This document shows, in pieces, positions 1 through 7,503 of a stretch of 64,000 nt of DNA. How positions within the stretch are numbered: the stretch's first letter is position 1; each line of letters begins with the position of its first letter. The notes below the pieces were generated by a model that saw nothing but the letters and a program-made list of their open reading frames with translations, had not been told where the DNA came from and made no database searches. The DNA lies in assembly GCF_025264625.1 (NCBI RefSeq), contig NZ_CP093313.1, forward strand, positions 4,526,001 to 4,590,000, given 5' to 3'. The DNA is from Occallatibacter riparius (lineage in GTDB: Bacteria > Acidobacteriota > Terriglobia > Terriglobales > Acidobacteriaceae). The position numbers and the translations under genes are program-made.

Positions 1-1
1 G

Positions 2-259
2 GCGATGGCGGCGAGCAACCGCTTCGCGGACGCGGTGCCTCACTTCGAGGCTGCGGCCTCGCTCACCGGCGGCAAGGAGCCGGCTATTCTGCAGATGCTG
101 GCCGGAATTTATTCCGACACCGGCCAATATGCGAAGGCGGTGGACGTGGCGCAGCGCGCGTTAGATATCGCCGAGCAGCGCAACGATCGCGAACTCGCGC
201 AGCAATTGCGTGCAAATCTTTCGCGTTATCGCTCGCAGATGCAGACAGGGCAGCAGTGA
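2..259 (+). CDS. TPR-repeat protein, C-terminal end (5' truncated by window)
   Basis: Only the last 85 or so residues are visible; the frame is open to the window edge, so the ATG at 5 is probably internal. The sequence holds two helix-turn-helix pairs of tetratricopeptide type: a segment ending in FEAAASL, then LAGIYSDTGQYAKAVDVAQRAL with the usual Gly-Tyr-Ala spacing, followed by a Gln/Arg-rich end. TPRs are protein-protein scaffolds; no catalytic residues can be seen. The rest of the protein lies upstream, so its real role is unknown. Confidence 0.75.
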   Translation, partial: AMAASNRFADAVPHFEAAASLTGGKEPAILQMLAGIYSDTGQYAKAVDVAQRALDIAEQRNDRELAQQLRANLSRYRSQMQTGQQ

Positions 260-308
260 TCCTGGAGTTGTCAGTTGTCGGTTTTCAGGTATCGGCTAAA
301 GGCCACGC

Positions 309-1586
309 TCACGCTAGGCTGCGGTCGTCGTATCGACAGGGATGAAGATGCGGAAGACTGTGCCCAGGCCTTCTTTGCTGCGCACATTGATCGTGGCGCA
401 GGGCATTCCTGTGCAGCAGCTCGAGCGATTCGGGCGAGAGCGCGGATTGGTTGTTTAGCGCGTCTTCGATCGGACCGAGGATCAGCGTGAGCGGCGTGCG
501 CAGTTCGTGGCTCACGTTGGAGAAGAAGGCCGTTTTGGCGCGGTCGAGTTCCGCCAGTGCCGCAGCCCGGGTGCGTTCTTCTTCGTAGGCTTCGGCATTC
601 ACGATGGCGGCGGCGATCTGTCCGGCAACGAGTTCGAGAAAGCGATCGTAAGAGGCGGTGAGTTGCCGGTATGGGTTGAGTCCGGCGATGAATACGCCGG
701 CAGGCCGCTCCTGGCCGCGGCGGGTAATGGGAACCATGCGCGCCTGCACGGGAGGCCGGTCCCATACGCCTCGGGGCCGATCGGGGAACAATTCGGCGAG
801 GTTCTCCACCGTCACGGCACGATTGGTCAGGAGCAGTTGCTCGACGGGCCAGGGGAAGTCCTCACTGTCGGTAGGGCTCTCGCGCACGGCGATCTTCTGG
901 CCGAGCTCAACGCCGCTGTGCGCCACGAGGCGGACGCGCGAGCCATCCTCCTCGAACAGGTAGGTGAGGGCGAAGGGCATGTCGCGCTGGTCGGTCAGGC
1001 CTCGCGCGATAGCGGCAAAGACCTCTTCGCGCGTGTTGGCGTCAACCAGGGCAGCGCCCAGGGTACCGAGCGCGGCCATCTGGCGCTCGCCGATGACGCG
1101 ACCGGTGTCTTCCATGACCACGCAAAGCATGCCTTCAATGTGATCGTTGGAGCCGAGCGGACTGTACGAGAAGGTGTGGTAGGTCTCTTCCTGGTAGCCG
1201 CTGCGCTCCAGGATCAGGAACAAGGTCTCATCCCACGATGCTTCGCCCGTTTCCATTACGCGCGCGATGCGGGGGCCGATGTCCGACCAGATCTCCGACC
1301 ATACTTCCGTTGCGGGCTTGCCGAGGGCCCAGGGATGTTTCTTGCCGAGGGTTACGCGGGCGTAGGCGTCGTTGTAGAGAAAAGTTAGCTCCGGACCCCA
1401 CGCCATCCACATGGGGAAGCGCGAGGTGAGGAGAATGCGAACGGTGGCTTTGAGGCTTTCGGGCCACTTGTCGGCCGAGCCCAGCGGGGTTGTTGACCAG
1501 TCGAAGTCGCGCACCAGGTCGCTCATCGGCTGCACCGGGAATTCCATCGCAATTCCGGCATCCGGAGGCACGAACTGGTCTTTCAT
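309..1586 (-). pseudogene. Sensor histidine kinase with internal deletion (ATP-binding domain lost)
   Basis: The start is the ATG at 1586, preceded by AGGAG at good spacing. Residues about 14-160 form a PAS-like sensor domain (FLYNDAYA, LGKKHPWALG), about 170-330 a GAF domain, and about 345-400 a HisKA domain with the phospho-acceptor in SHELRTPL (His near 360). Directly after LELLHRNAL the frame turns into nonsense and stops at 309. One frame over, the same DNA encodes ATINVRSKEGLGTVFRIFIP and ends at a TAG at 314-316, which is a typical end of a HATPase domain. So nearly the whole ATP-binding domain (N, G1 and G2 boxes) is missing and the tail is out of frame; the junction lies near 392-405. 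The product could sense but not autophosphorylate. Assembly error is an alternative explanation. Confidence 0.75.
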
Positions 1587-1918
1587 TGAGGACTTTCTCC
1601 TGATTTCGGCCGGCCGCGCTCTTGCGGCGCAAGGACCGAGGTCTAACCAATTCGGGCGCAATGAATACGTGCGGCAGAAGTTAACACAGTGCAGCAATGA
1701 TAGAAGAGCAAGGTTCGACCCAGGGGGTTGTCATCTTCGACAGATGCACAATATACCCCAATCAGTTGCCTGATTTCCGCTCGGAAAGCAACGAAAGGTA
1801 GGCTTCCTCCATCGCGACGCTTTCCGCTTTGGGAAACGAGGTGCCGGCGCGGGTTCGCGCAGGCTCTAGCACCTGCCTCGATTGGCTCCGTTGGGCTTCG
1901 GCCATTTATTCTTCGGCC
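1587..1918. other. Intergenic region between divergent genes
   Basis: Some 330 bases separate the kinase remnant (left, minus strand) from the DUF255 gene (right, plus strand) and must hold both promoters. A TTGTCA followed 17 bases later by ATATAC (about 1729-1757) is a weak sigma-70-like match on the plus strand. No convincing small gene or hairpin was found. Confidence 0.35.
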
Positions 1919-4057
1919 ATGCAAGCCCACTTCCCCCCAGGCGATTCCGGGTCCAACCGGCTGGATCATTCGTCATCTTCCTACCTGCGTTCAGCCCGCC
2001 ATCAACCCGTGCACTGGCATCCATGGGGTGAGGAGGCGTTCGCCCGCGCCAGGGCCGAAGAGAAGCCGATCCTGCTCGATATCGGAGCGGTCTGGTGCCA
2101 CTGGTGCCACGTCATGGACCGGGAGTCGTACGAAGATGCTGAGACTGCGGCCATCGTCAACAAGCATTTTGTAGCCGTGAAGGTTGACCGCGACGAACGC
2201 CCTGACGTGGATTCGCGCTATCAGGCTGCGGTACAGGCCATAAGCGGGCAGGGCGGATGGCCACTGACGGCGTTCCTGACTCCGGATGGGCACCCCTACT
2301 TCGGCGGGACGTATTTCCCCCACGACGAGCGCTACGGCCGCCCTGGTTTTCCGCGGGTCCTGGAGACCATGGCGCAGGTGTGGAAGGATCGCCGCGAGGA
2401 GGCGCTCGAGTCGGCATCGAGCGTGATGGCAGCCGTGGAGCACAGCGAGACCTTCACGGGACCGACAGCCGAACTGAGCCTAGGCGTCGTGGACAAGATC
2501 GCCGGAGCGATGCTGTCGCAGTTCGACGCTCGTAATGGCGGGTTCGGCTCGCAGCCCAAGTTTCCGCAGCCGGCAGCACTCGATCTGCTGCTCGAAATGG
2601 CGATGAACCGCGACAACGAGCAGGCCCGCGACGCGTTTCTCACAACGCTGGAGAAGATGGGCTGCGGCGGCACGTACGACCACCTGGCAGGCGGGTTCCA
2701 CCGCTATTCAGTCGATGAGCGCTGGCTGGTTCCGCACTTCGAGAAGATGCTCTACGACAATACGGAACTGCTGCGCAACTACGTGCACGGGTTCCAGAGC
2801 TATGTTCGGCAGGACTTCAAGTCGGTGGCCAACCACATTATGTTCTGGCTTGACTCGAACATGACGGACCGTTTGCGGGGAGGCTTCTATGCTTCGCAGG
2901 ATGCTGACTACGGGCTCGACGACGATGGCGACTACTTTACCTGGACTCTCGACGAAGCACGTGCCGTGCTTGGTCCGGACGAGTTGAAGGCCGCGTCGGT
3001 TTATTACGACATCGGCGAACTCGGCGACATGCATCACAATCCCGCGAAGAACGTGCTGCACGTGAAAATGACGCGAGAGCAAGCGGCGGTGCTGGTCGGT
3101 GTTTCGGTGGAGCAGTTCAATCAATTGCTGGCCTCCGCGCGCTCAAAGATGATTGCGGCGCGGGCGCAGCGGCCGATGCCGTTCATCGATCGCACGCTCT
3201 ATACGGGCTGGAACGCGATGGCCATCACGGCTTATTTCGAAGCTGGACGCGTGCTCCGTAATCCCGCGGCGATCAACTTCGCACTGCTTACGTTGCGGCG
3301 TTTGCTGGCAGAAGCGTGGAGCGGCGCAGACCTGCTGAACCACGTGATCGCCTATTCCGATCAGCTTGCGGGCGAGGAGACGCAGAAGATTCCCGGTACG
3401 CTGGACGACTATGCATTCACCGTGCACGCCTGTCTCGACGGATGGTTTGCCAGCGGGCGGATGGAGTTCTACCGCGCCGCAATTACGCTCGCAGATGCGA
3501 TGATCGCCCGCTTCTACGACTCCACTGCTGGTGCGTTTAATGACACGGCGAGCACGGGCGGGACTCTCGGAGCACTCACCGCAAAGCGAAAGCCTCTTCA
3601 GGACTCGCCGACGCCAGCGGGAAATCCTACTGCGGCATCAGCACTGCTGCGGCTTGAAGCGCTCTCGAATCTCTCCGAGTATCGCAAAATCGCAGAGACT
3701 ACGCTGACGTCTTTTGCTGGCATCGTGGAGCACCTGGGCCTCTACGCGGGCAGCTACGGGCTTGCTCTCGAACGCCTGCTTCTCGATCCAGTCCAGGTGG
3801 TGATTGTCGGATCTGGCGCTGAGGCAGCGCGGCTCGAAGCGCTGGCCGTGGCGCGCTACAGCGTGAATAAGACCGTCATGCGCATCGGGCCGTTTCGCGT
3901 GACGCCCGGAGGTATTCCCGAAGCGCTGGCCCAGATGCTGCTCAACGTGCCGGCGCCGGAAGGGAAGGATGTGTGGGCGATCGTCTGCCGTGGACGGACG
4001 TGCCTGCCGCCGATTACGGATGCTGAGGAGCTGTTGAAGGCGCTGGAAGAAAACTGA
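1919..4057 (+). CDS. Thioredoxin-domain (DUF255, YyaL/SSP411-like) protein
   Basis: This 712-residue protein belongs to the DUF255/SSP411 family: an N-terminal thioredoxin-like domain followed by an (alpha/alpha) barrel resembling N-acylglucosamine 2-epimerase. The thioredoxin part is plain near residues 40-140: PVHWHPWGEEAF, then a redox CxxC in GAVWCHWCHVM, then GGWPLTAFLTPDG and GGTYFP. The barrel region carries YDHLAGGFHRYSVD and VPHFEKMLYDN, both family signatures. The biochemical function is not established. An in-frame TTG at 1829 would add 30 residues, but family members start a few residues before the NRL..SSSSYL segment, so the ATG at 1919 is preferred although it has no good ribosome site. 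It is transcribed away from the kinase remnant and is probably monocistronic. Confidence 0.88.
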   Translation: MQAHFPPGDSGSNRLDHSSSSYLRSARHQPVHWHPWGEEAFARARAEEKPILLDIGAVWCHWCHVMDRESYEDAETAAIVNKHFVAVKVDRDERPDVDSRYQAAVQAISGQGGWPLTAFLTPDGHPYFGGTYFPHDERYGRPGFPRVLETMAQVWKDRREEALESASSVMAAVEHSETFTGPTAELSLGVVDKIAGAMLSQFDARNGGFGSQPKFPQPAALDLLLEMAMNRDNEQARDAFLTTLEKMGCGGTYDHLAGGFHRYSVDERWLVPHFEKMLYDNTELLRNYVHGFQSYVRQDFKSVANHIMFWLDSNMTDRLRGGFYASQDADYGLDDDGDYFTWTLDEARAVLGPDELKAASVYYDIGELGDMHHNPAKNVLHVKMTREQAAVLVGVSVEQFNQLLASARSKMIAARAQRPMPFIDRTLYTGWNAMAITAYFEAGRVLRNPAAINFALLTLRRLLAEAWSGADLLNHVIAYSDQLAGEETQKIPGTLDDYAFTVHACLDGWFASGRMEFYRAAITLADAMIARFYDSTAGAFNDTASTGGTLGALTAKRKPLQDSPTPAGNPTAASALLRLEALSNLSEYRKIAETTLTSFAGIVEHLGLYAGSYGLALERLLLDPVQVVIVGSGAEAARLEALAVARYSVNKTVMRIGPFRVTPGGIPEALAQMLLNVPAPEGKDVWAIVCRGRTCLPPITDAEELLKALEEN

Positions 4058-4159
4058 TCGCGCGACGACCTCGTACCCGGGCATCGGGCGGAAGTTACAC
4101 TGCTGCCAGCACGAAATCGCCCCTCTCAAAATCGCGAGTACGAAGGGGACACAGCCCAT

Positions 4160-4510
4160 ATGGACAACACCAGGGTATTCAGGATGTCGTTCGCGAGCGT
4201 CTACCCGCTGCTGGTCGCTAAAGCGGAGAGAAAGGGCCGTACGAAAGAAGAGGTTGATGCCATCATCCGCTGGCTCACGGGCTACGATGACGCTACGCTG
4301 CAACGGCAAATCGAGACGAAGGTCGATTACCAAACCTTCTTCGCCCAGGCTCCACGTATGAACCCCAATGTCTCGAAGATCACCGGCGTTATCTGTGGCT
4401 ATCGAGTGGAGCAGATCGAGGACAAGTTGATGCAGCAGATCCGTCACCTGGACAAGCTGGTGGATGAACTGGCCAAAGGAAAGTCCATGGACAAGATCCT
4501 GCGCAAGTGA
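4160..4510 (+). CDS. DUF2200 family protein
   Basis: This is a small soluble protein of 116 residues that matches the DUF2200 family along its whole length. Typical blocks are FASVYPLLVAKAERKGRTKE, IIRWLTGYD, FFAQAPRMNPN, ITGVICGYRVEQIED and DKLVDELAKGK. There is no signal peptide or membrane segment, so it is cytoplasmic. The function is unknown. It lies 100 bases after the DUF255 gene on the same strand, close enough for co-transcription though not coupled, and converges on the MscS-type channel gene, with a hairpin in the 42-base gap. Confidence 0.9.
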   Translation: MDNTRVFRMSFASVYPLLVAKAERKGRTKEEVDAIIRWLTGYDDATLQRQIETKVDYQTFFAQAPRMNPNVSKITGVICGYRVEQIEDKLMQQIRHLDKLVDELAKGKSMDKILRK

Positions 4511-4529
4511 TCGAGATCGAGGTGACATC

Positions 4530-4551
4530 ATCGGCCGGCTCAGCGGCCGAT
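4530..4551. terminator. Hairpin between convergent genes
   Basis: A perfect 8-bp inverted repeat, ATCGGCCG and CGGCCGAT with a 6-base loop, fills the gap between two stop codons of convergent genes. There is no long T-run on either side, so it is a terminator candidate by position and stability rather than a textbook intrinsic terminator. Confidence 0.5.
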
Positions 4552-4552
4552 A

Positions 4553-5509
4553 TCATCCTTCACCAGTGAACGGGTTCGTCTCCTGGGGCTTTAAAGTGGT
4601 TGGATCTGCGGCTTTAGCCGGCTCCTCGTGCGGGGTTCTCGCTGTGGCAAGAGCCTGCCCTGTTTCGCCGAACGAATTGAATACGCGCATGGGGTCGCCG
4701 GGCAACATGTGGTTTTGCTCCAGCGCCAGCCTCACGCGGCGCTGAAATTCACGCATGGGCCCGTACTGTTTGGTCGGCTTGGTCTTGAAGATTACGGGGA
4801 AGATCAGCTGCGATCCTTTCACTGAATCGACGCCAAGAATCTGCGGATCGGCCAGAAATGCATCCTTGAATTCCGGCTGGTTGCGGACGTCATTCGCGAT
4901 CGAGGTCAGAATCTCCAGCACCTTGTTTGGATCGGCGGAGAAGTCGACGCTCACATTGATGGTGGCGTTGTTGAAGTCGACGCTCTGGTTGGCCACCGTG
5001 GTGATCTGCGAGTTGGGAATGACGTAAAGCGTTCCGTCGCCGCCGCGGACGGTCGTCTTGCGCAGCGTCATGGTCTCCACCGTGCCGGTCAGCCCGGCCA
5101 CGGTCACCACATCACCCACGTTGAACTGGTCCTCCAGCAAGATCATGGTGCCGTTCAACATGTCTTTGACCAGGTTCTGCGCCGCGAGGCCTATGGCCAC
5201 TCCGGCCACGCCGGCCGAGGTCAGCAGCGGGCCCACGTTCACCCCAAGAGCCTCAAGGAACTGCAAACCGACGATGGCGAAGATGATCGCAAGGCCCGTG
5301 GTGCGGACGACGCCTGCCAGCGTCTTGACCTGCGCCACGCGCACTATGTCTCCGCCGTGCCGCTCCGCCAGGCGGATCATCCGGTTCGTGATGAGCCGCA
5401 GAATACGTGCCAGCACGAGGGCAACAACGGCCAGGACAACCAGGTGCGGCAGCTTCGTCCGGACGAAATCCTGGGTGTCGCTCGCCCACTCGTCGAGGAC
5501 CTTCCCCAT
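4553..5509 (-). CDS. MscS-family mechanosensitive ion channel
   Basis: This 318-residue inner-membrane channel protein would open under membrane tension to release solutes. Three hydrophobic segments lie in the N-terminal half (around LVVLAVVALVLARIL, TGLAIIFAIVGLQFL and LLTSAGVAGVAIGLAAQNLV); the last is the pore-lining helix with the Gly/Ala pattern of MscS. It is followed by the beta domain (FNVGDVVTVAGLTGTVE, VIPNSQI) and an alpha/beta tail. The C-terminus ends in a Pro/Thr-rich stretch. The start at 5509 is preferred because AAGGA sits 6 bases upstream; a longer start at 5566 is also preceded by a G-rich stretch. Its length is near that of small MscS proteins. Confidence 0.92.
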   Translation of the reverse strand: MGKVLDEWASDTQDFVRTKLPHLVVLAVVALVLARILRLITNRMIRLAERHGGDIVRVAQVKTLAGVVRTTGLAIIFAIVGLQFLEALGVNVGPLLTSAGVAGVAIGLAAQNLVKDMLNGTMILLEDQFNVGDVVTVAGLTGTVETMTLRKTTVRGGDGTLYVIPNSQITTVANQSVDFNNATINVSVDFSADPNKVLEILTSIANDVRNQPEFKDAFLADPQILGVDSVKGSQLIFPVIFKTKPTKQYGPMREFQRRVRLALEQNHMLPGDPMRVFNSFGETGQALATARTPHEEPAKAADPTTLKPQETNPFTGEG

Positions 5510-5840
5510 GAACCGTCCTTCGGCAAATAGTCCGGTTCTTATCGTAAACAGGGCGAAACCGTGCATCCCCGCTCCCCCTTTTCCCTATCTATATTGATCA
5601 AGCGGGAATCCATATGCCCGCGGAAGTAGTTGTTTCGAGGCCAACAGCCGACCAAGCCCCGTACATTAACTGTAGCTGCAGCACCTACTTGCAACTTGAT
5701 ATCGGGTGCCTCTGCCGGGTGACAAAAAAATGACGAGTCTTTAGTCGATTTTCACCCGAGCGCATGTGAGAATGGCTTATCGCGCTTCCCTTTTCCCATG
5801 TGTGACTTGCTTATTTCTCCGGCCTCATAAGGAGTCTCCC
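5510..5840. other. Intergenic region between divergent MscS and exported-protein genes
   Basis: About 330 bases with locally higher AT content, including a run of seven A near 5725, must carry the promoters for the channel gene (minus) and the tandem exported-protein genes (plus). No promoter matches the consensus well enough to call, and no small gene was found. Confidence 0.35.
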
Positions 5841-6281
5841 ATGCCAAGCGGCACACCCAGGGGTAATCGTCTCGATGCTCAACGACGCCCGCGTCGGAGT
5901 ACGTGGTTGCGGGGCGTTGTTCTCGTTTTCGCCACGGCCACTTTGCTCGCCATCGCTCAGGAGGCGCCTCCGGGCAGCCCGGATCGGCCCCTGATCGATC
6001 CTGTCCTGAGCAAACCGCCCGACAAGAACGCCCAGATGCAAATGCAGCAACAGCAGCAGACCAAAAAGGCCAGCTATGAGGCTGCGAACACCGAGCGCAG
6101 GCGGCAGATCGCTGATGACTCTTCGAAGATCCTCGAGCTCGCCACCGAGCTGAAAAAAGAGGTCGACAAAACGGACAAGGACACGCTCTCGATCAATGTC
6201 ATCCGCAAGGCTGAGATGATCGAGAAGCTTGCCAAGGGCGTCCGCGAGAAGATGAAGCTCACCGCCGGCGGACCCAGCTAA
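5841..6281 (+). CDS. Exported coiled-coil protein, tandem family member 1
   Basis: The gene encodes 146 residues of unknown function. The ATG at 5841 has AAGGAG 7 bases upstream; an earlier GTG at 5766 has none. An Arg-rich start is followed by a hydrophobic helix (GVVLVFATATLLAIAQ), a likely signal peptide or anchor. A Gln/Met-rich stretch (about residues 65-75) precedes a charged helical region with DDSSKILELATELKKEV and, near the end, IEKLAKGVREKMKLT. The same two blocks recur in the next two genes, so the three form a tandem paralogous family. The helical, charged pattern suggests a periplasmic coiled coil. Confidence 0.75.
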   Translation: MPSGTPRGNRLDAQRRPRRSTWLRGVVLVFATATLLAIAQEAPPGSPDRPLIDPVLSKPPDKNAQMQMQQQQQTKKASYEAANTERRRQIADDSSKILELATELKKEVDKTDKDTLSINVIRKAEMIEKLAKGVREKMKLTAGGPS

Positions 6282-6302
6282 CGTCCTGGTTCTGCGGCAG
6301 AG

Positions 6303-6770
6303 ATGGTGGCCATGCGAGTTCAACTGAGACGACAACGAACCAGCACCTCGCAATGTGTATGCGGCCGGTCCGTGCGCGCCTGGCTCCTCTGCCTGTTCTG
6401 TGCCGCGTCTCTACTTCCTGCATTTGGGCAGGCAACGCCCACCTCGCAGAAGCCTACTAACCAAGCCGAGCCCAAGCCTTCGACCCTGCTGAGGCCCGAC
6501 GCCAATCGGCTGCCTGACGCGAATGCCATCATGATGATGCGCCAGGAGAAGGTCACGAAGGTAAAGTTCGAGGCGGCCAACACGGAGCGCAAGCGCCAGT
6601 TGGATGAAGACAGCCTGGCGCTGCTCAAGCTCGCCGCCGAGGTAAACGGGTACCTTGATTCGACGGGCCACAAACCCTCACCTGAGTTGCTGCGCAAGAT
6701 GGAGGAGATTGAGCGGCTCGCGCACAACGTGCAGGTGAAGATGAAGCTCACCATGACCGCGCCAAAGTAA
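6303..6770 (+). CDS. Exported coiled-coil protein, tandem family member 2
   Basis: This 155-residue protein is a paralogue of its two neighbours. An Arg-rich start and hydrophobic segment (LLCLFCAASLLPAFGQA) form a signal peptide with a plausible cleavage after AFGQA. Pro/Lys-rich linkers lead into VKFEAANTERKRQLDEDS and LLKLAAEV, then IERLAHNVQVKMKLT, matching positions in member 1 (YEAANTERRRQIADDS; IEKLAKGVREKMKLT). The ATG at 6303 or the one at 6312 could be used. The gap of 21 bases to the upstream gene and 24 to the downstream start suggests one operon. Function is unknown. Confidence 0.75.
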   Translation: MVAMRVQLRRQRTSTSQCVCGRSVRAWLLCLFCAASLLPAFGQATPTSQKPTNQAEPKPSTLLRPDANRLPDANAIMMMRQEKVTKVKFEAANTERKRQLDEDSLALLKLAAEVNGYLDSTGHKPSPELLRKMEEIERLAHNVQVKMKLTMTAPK

Positions 6771-6794
6771 GAGATGGCGAAAAGGAAAAGGGAA

Positions 6795-7277
6795 ATGTTC
6801 GAGCATACTTCCCCTGGTTCGAATCGTCGATTTGCAGCTTCGTTGCTTAACGCGCGCCGGGCCTTTGGCTCTCCCGAAGTGCTGGCGCTGGCCGCGTTCC
6901 TGGTGCTTCCGGCGGCGGCGCAGAGCCCGGTGATGCCTTCCGGACCGTCAGGACCATCCCCCAACCATTTTGGGCATCGTCAGCAGCCGCAGCCGGAGTC
7001 CGAGATAGGAATGGACGGGCGCATCGAGGCAAGGAGAATCGTGCAGCTGAACCTGCTTCGGCAGAAGTCGATCATCTCCGATTCCGAGAAGCTTCTCCGC
7101 CTGGCGCAGGAACTCGATAACGATGCCAAAGCTGGTGCATCGGCCCTGTCGCCGGCAGAGCGCATGCGCAAAGCGGCCGAGATTGAGCGGCTGGCGAAAG
7201 AGGTTAAAGAGAAGATGACCTACAGCATCGGAGATCCGCCTCAGCCCGCTACTCCATTCGCCATCTATACGCGGTGA
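6795..7277 (+). CDS. Exported coiled-coil protein, tandem family member 3
   Basis: This is the third tandem paralogue, 160 residues. The ATG at 6795 has AAGGA 8 bases upstream; an ATG at 6774, three bases after the previous stop, is also possible but has no ribosome site. A hydrophobic segment (VLALAAFLVLPAAAQS) is a signal peptide, followed by a Pro/Ser/Gln-rich linker. The conserved blocks are IISDSEKLLRLAQELDNDA and IERLAKEVKEKMTYS. It has diverged more than the other two, and its YEAANTER block is replaced by GRIEARRIVQLNLLRQ. Function is unknown. Confidence 0.72.
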   Translation: MFEHTSPGSNRRFAASLLNARRAFGSPEVLALAAFLVLPAAAQSPVMPSGPSGPSPNHFGHRQQPQPESEIGMDGRIEARRIVQLNLLRQKSIISDSEKLLRLAQELDNDAKAGASALSPAERMRKAAEIERLAKEVKEKMTYSIGDPPQPATPFAIYTR

Positions 7278-7503
7278 CCTTGCGGGCTGAACTCGGCAGG
7301 CTCCCTCCCTGCCTCGAATGCCTCCCGGGTTGTACAATCACGGGTGGACTTCCGGGTTATGGCACGACCGGAGTCGCGGCTTCCCAAAGCCAGGAAAGTT
7401 GAGCCGAGACTACGACTTAAGTTCGTCCCGGTTCAGTTGTGCGCTGGAGAGGTGATCCTCCGAAGCAGGGAATTGAGATGCCGGAATGAGGGAGCAAACG
7501 GCG

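Noticed and set aside
507..1388. 293-codon plus-strand frame over the kinase remnant
   Set aside because: Antisense to clear PAS/GAF coding sequence, with no family features.
3638..4531. Long minus-strand frame over the end of the DUF255 gene and DUF2200
   Set aside because: Shadow of two confident plus-strand genes.
6810..6835. GGTTCGAATC motif as part of a tRNA T-arm
   Set aside because: It lies within the coding sequence of an exported protein and no cloverleaf can be drawn around it.
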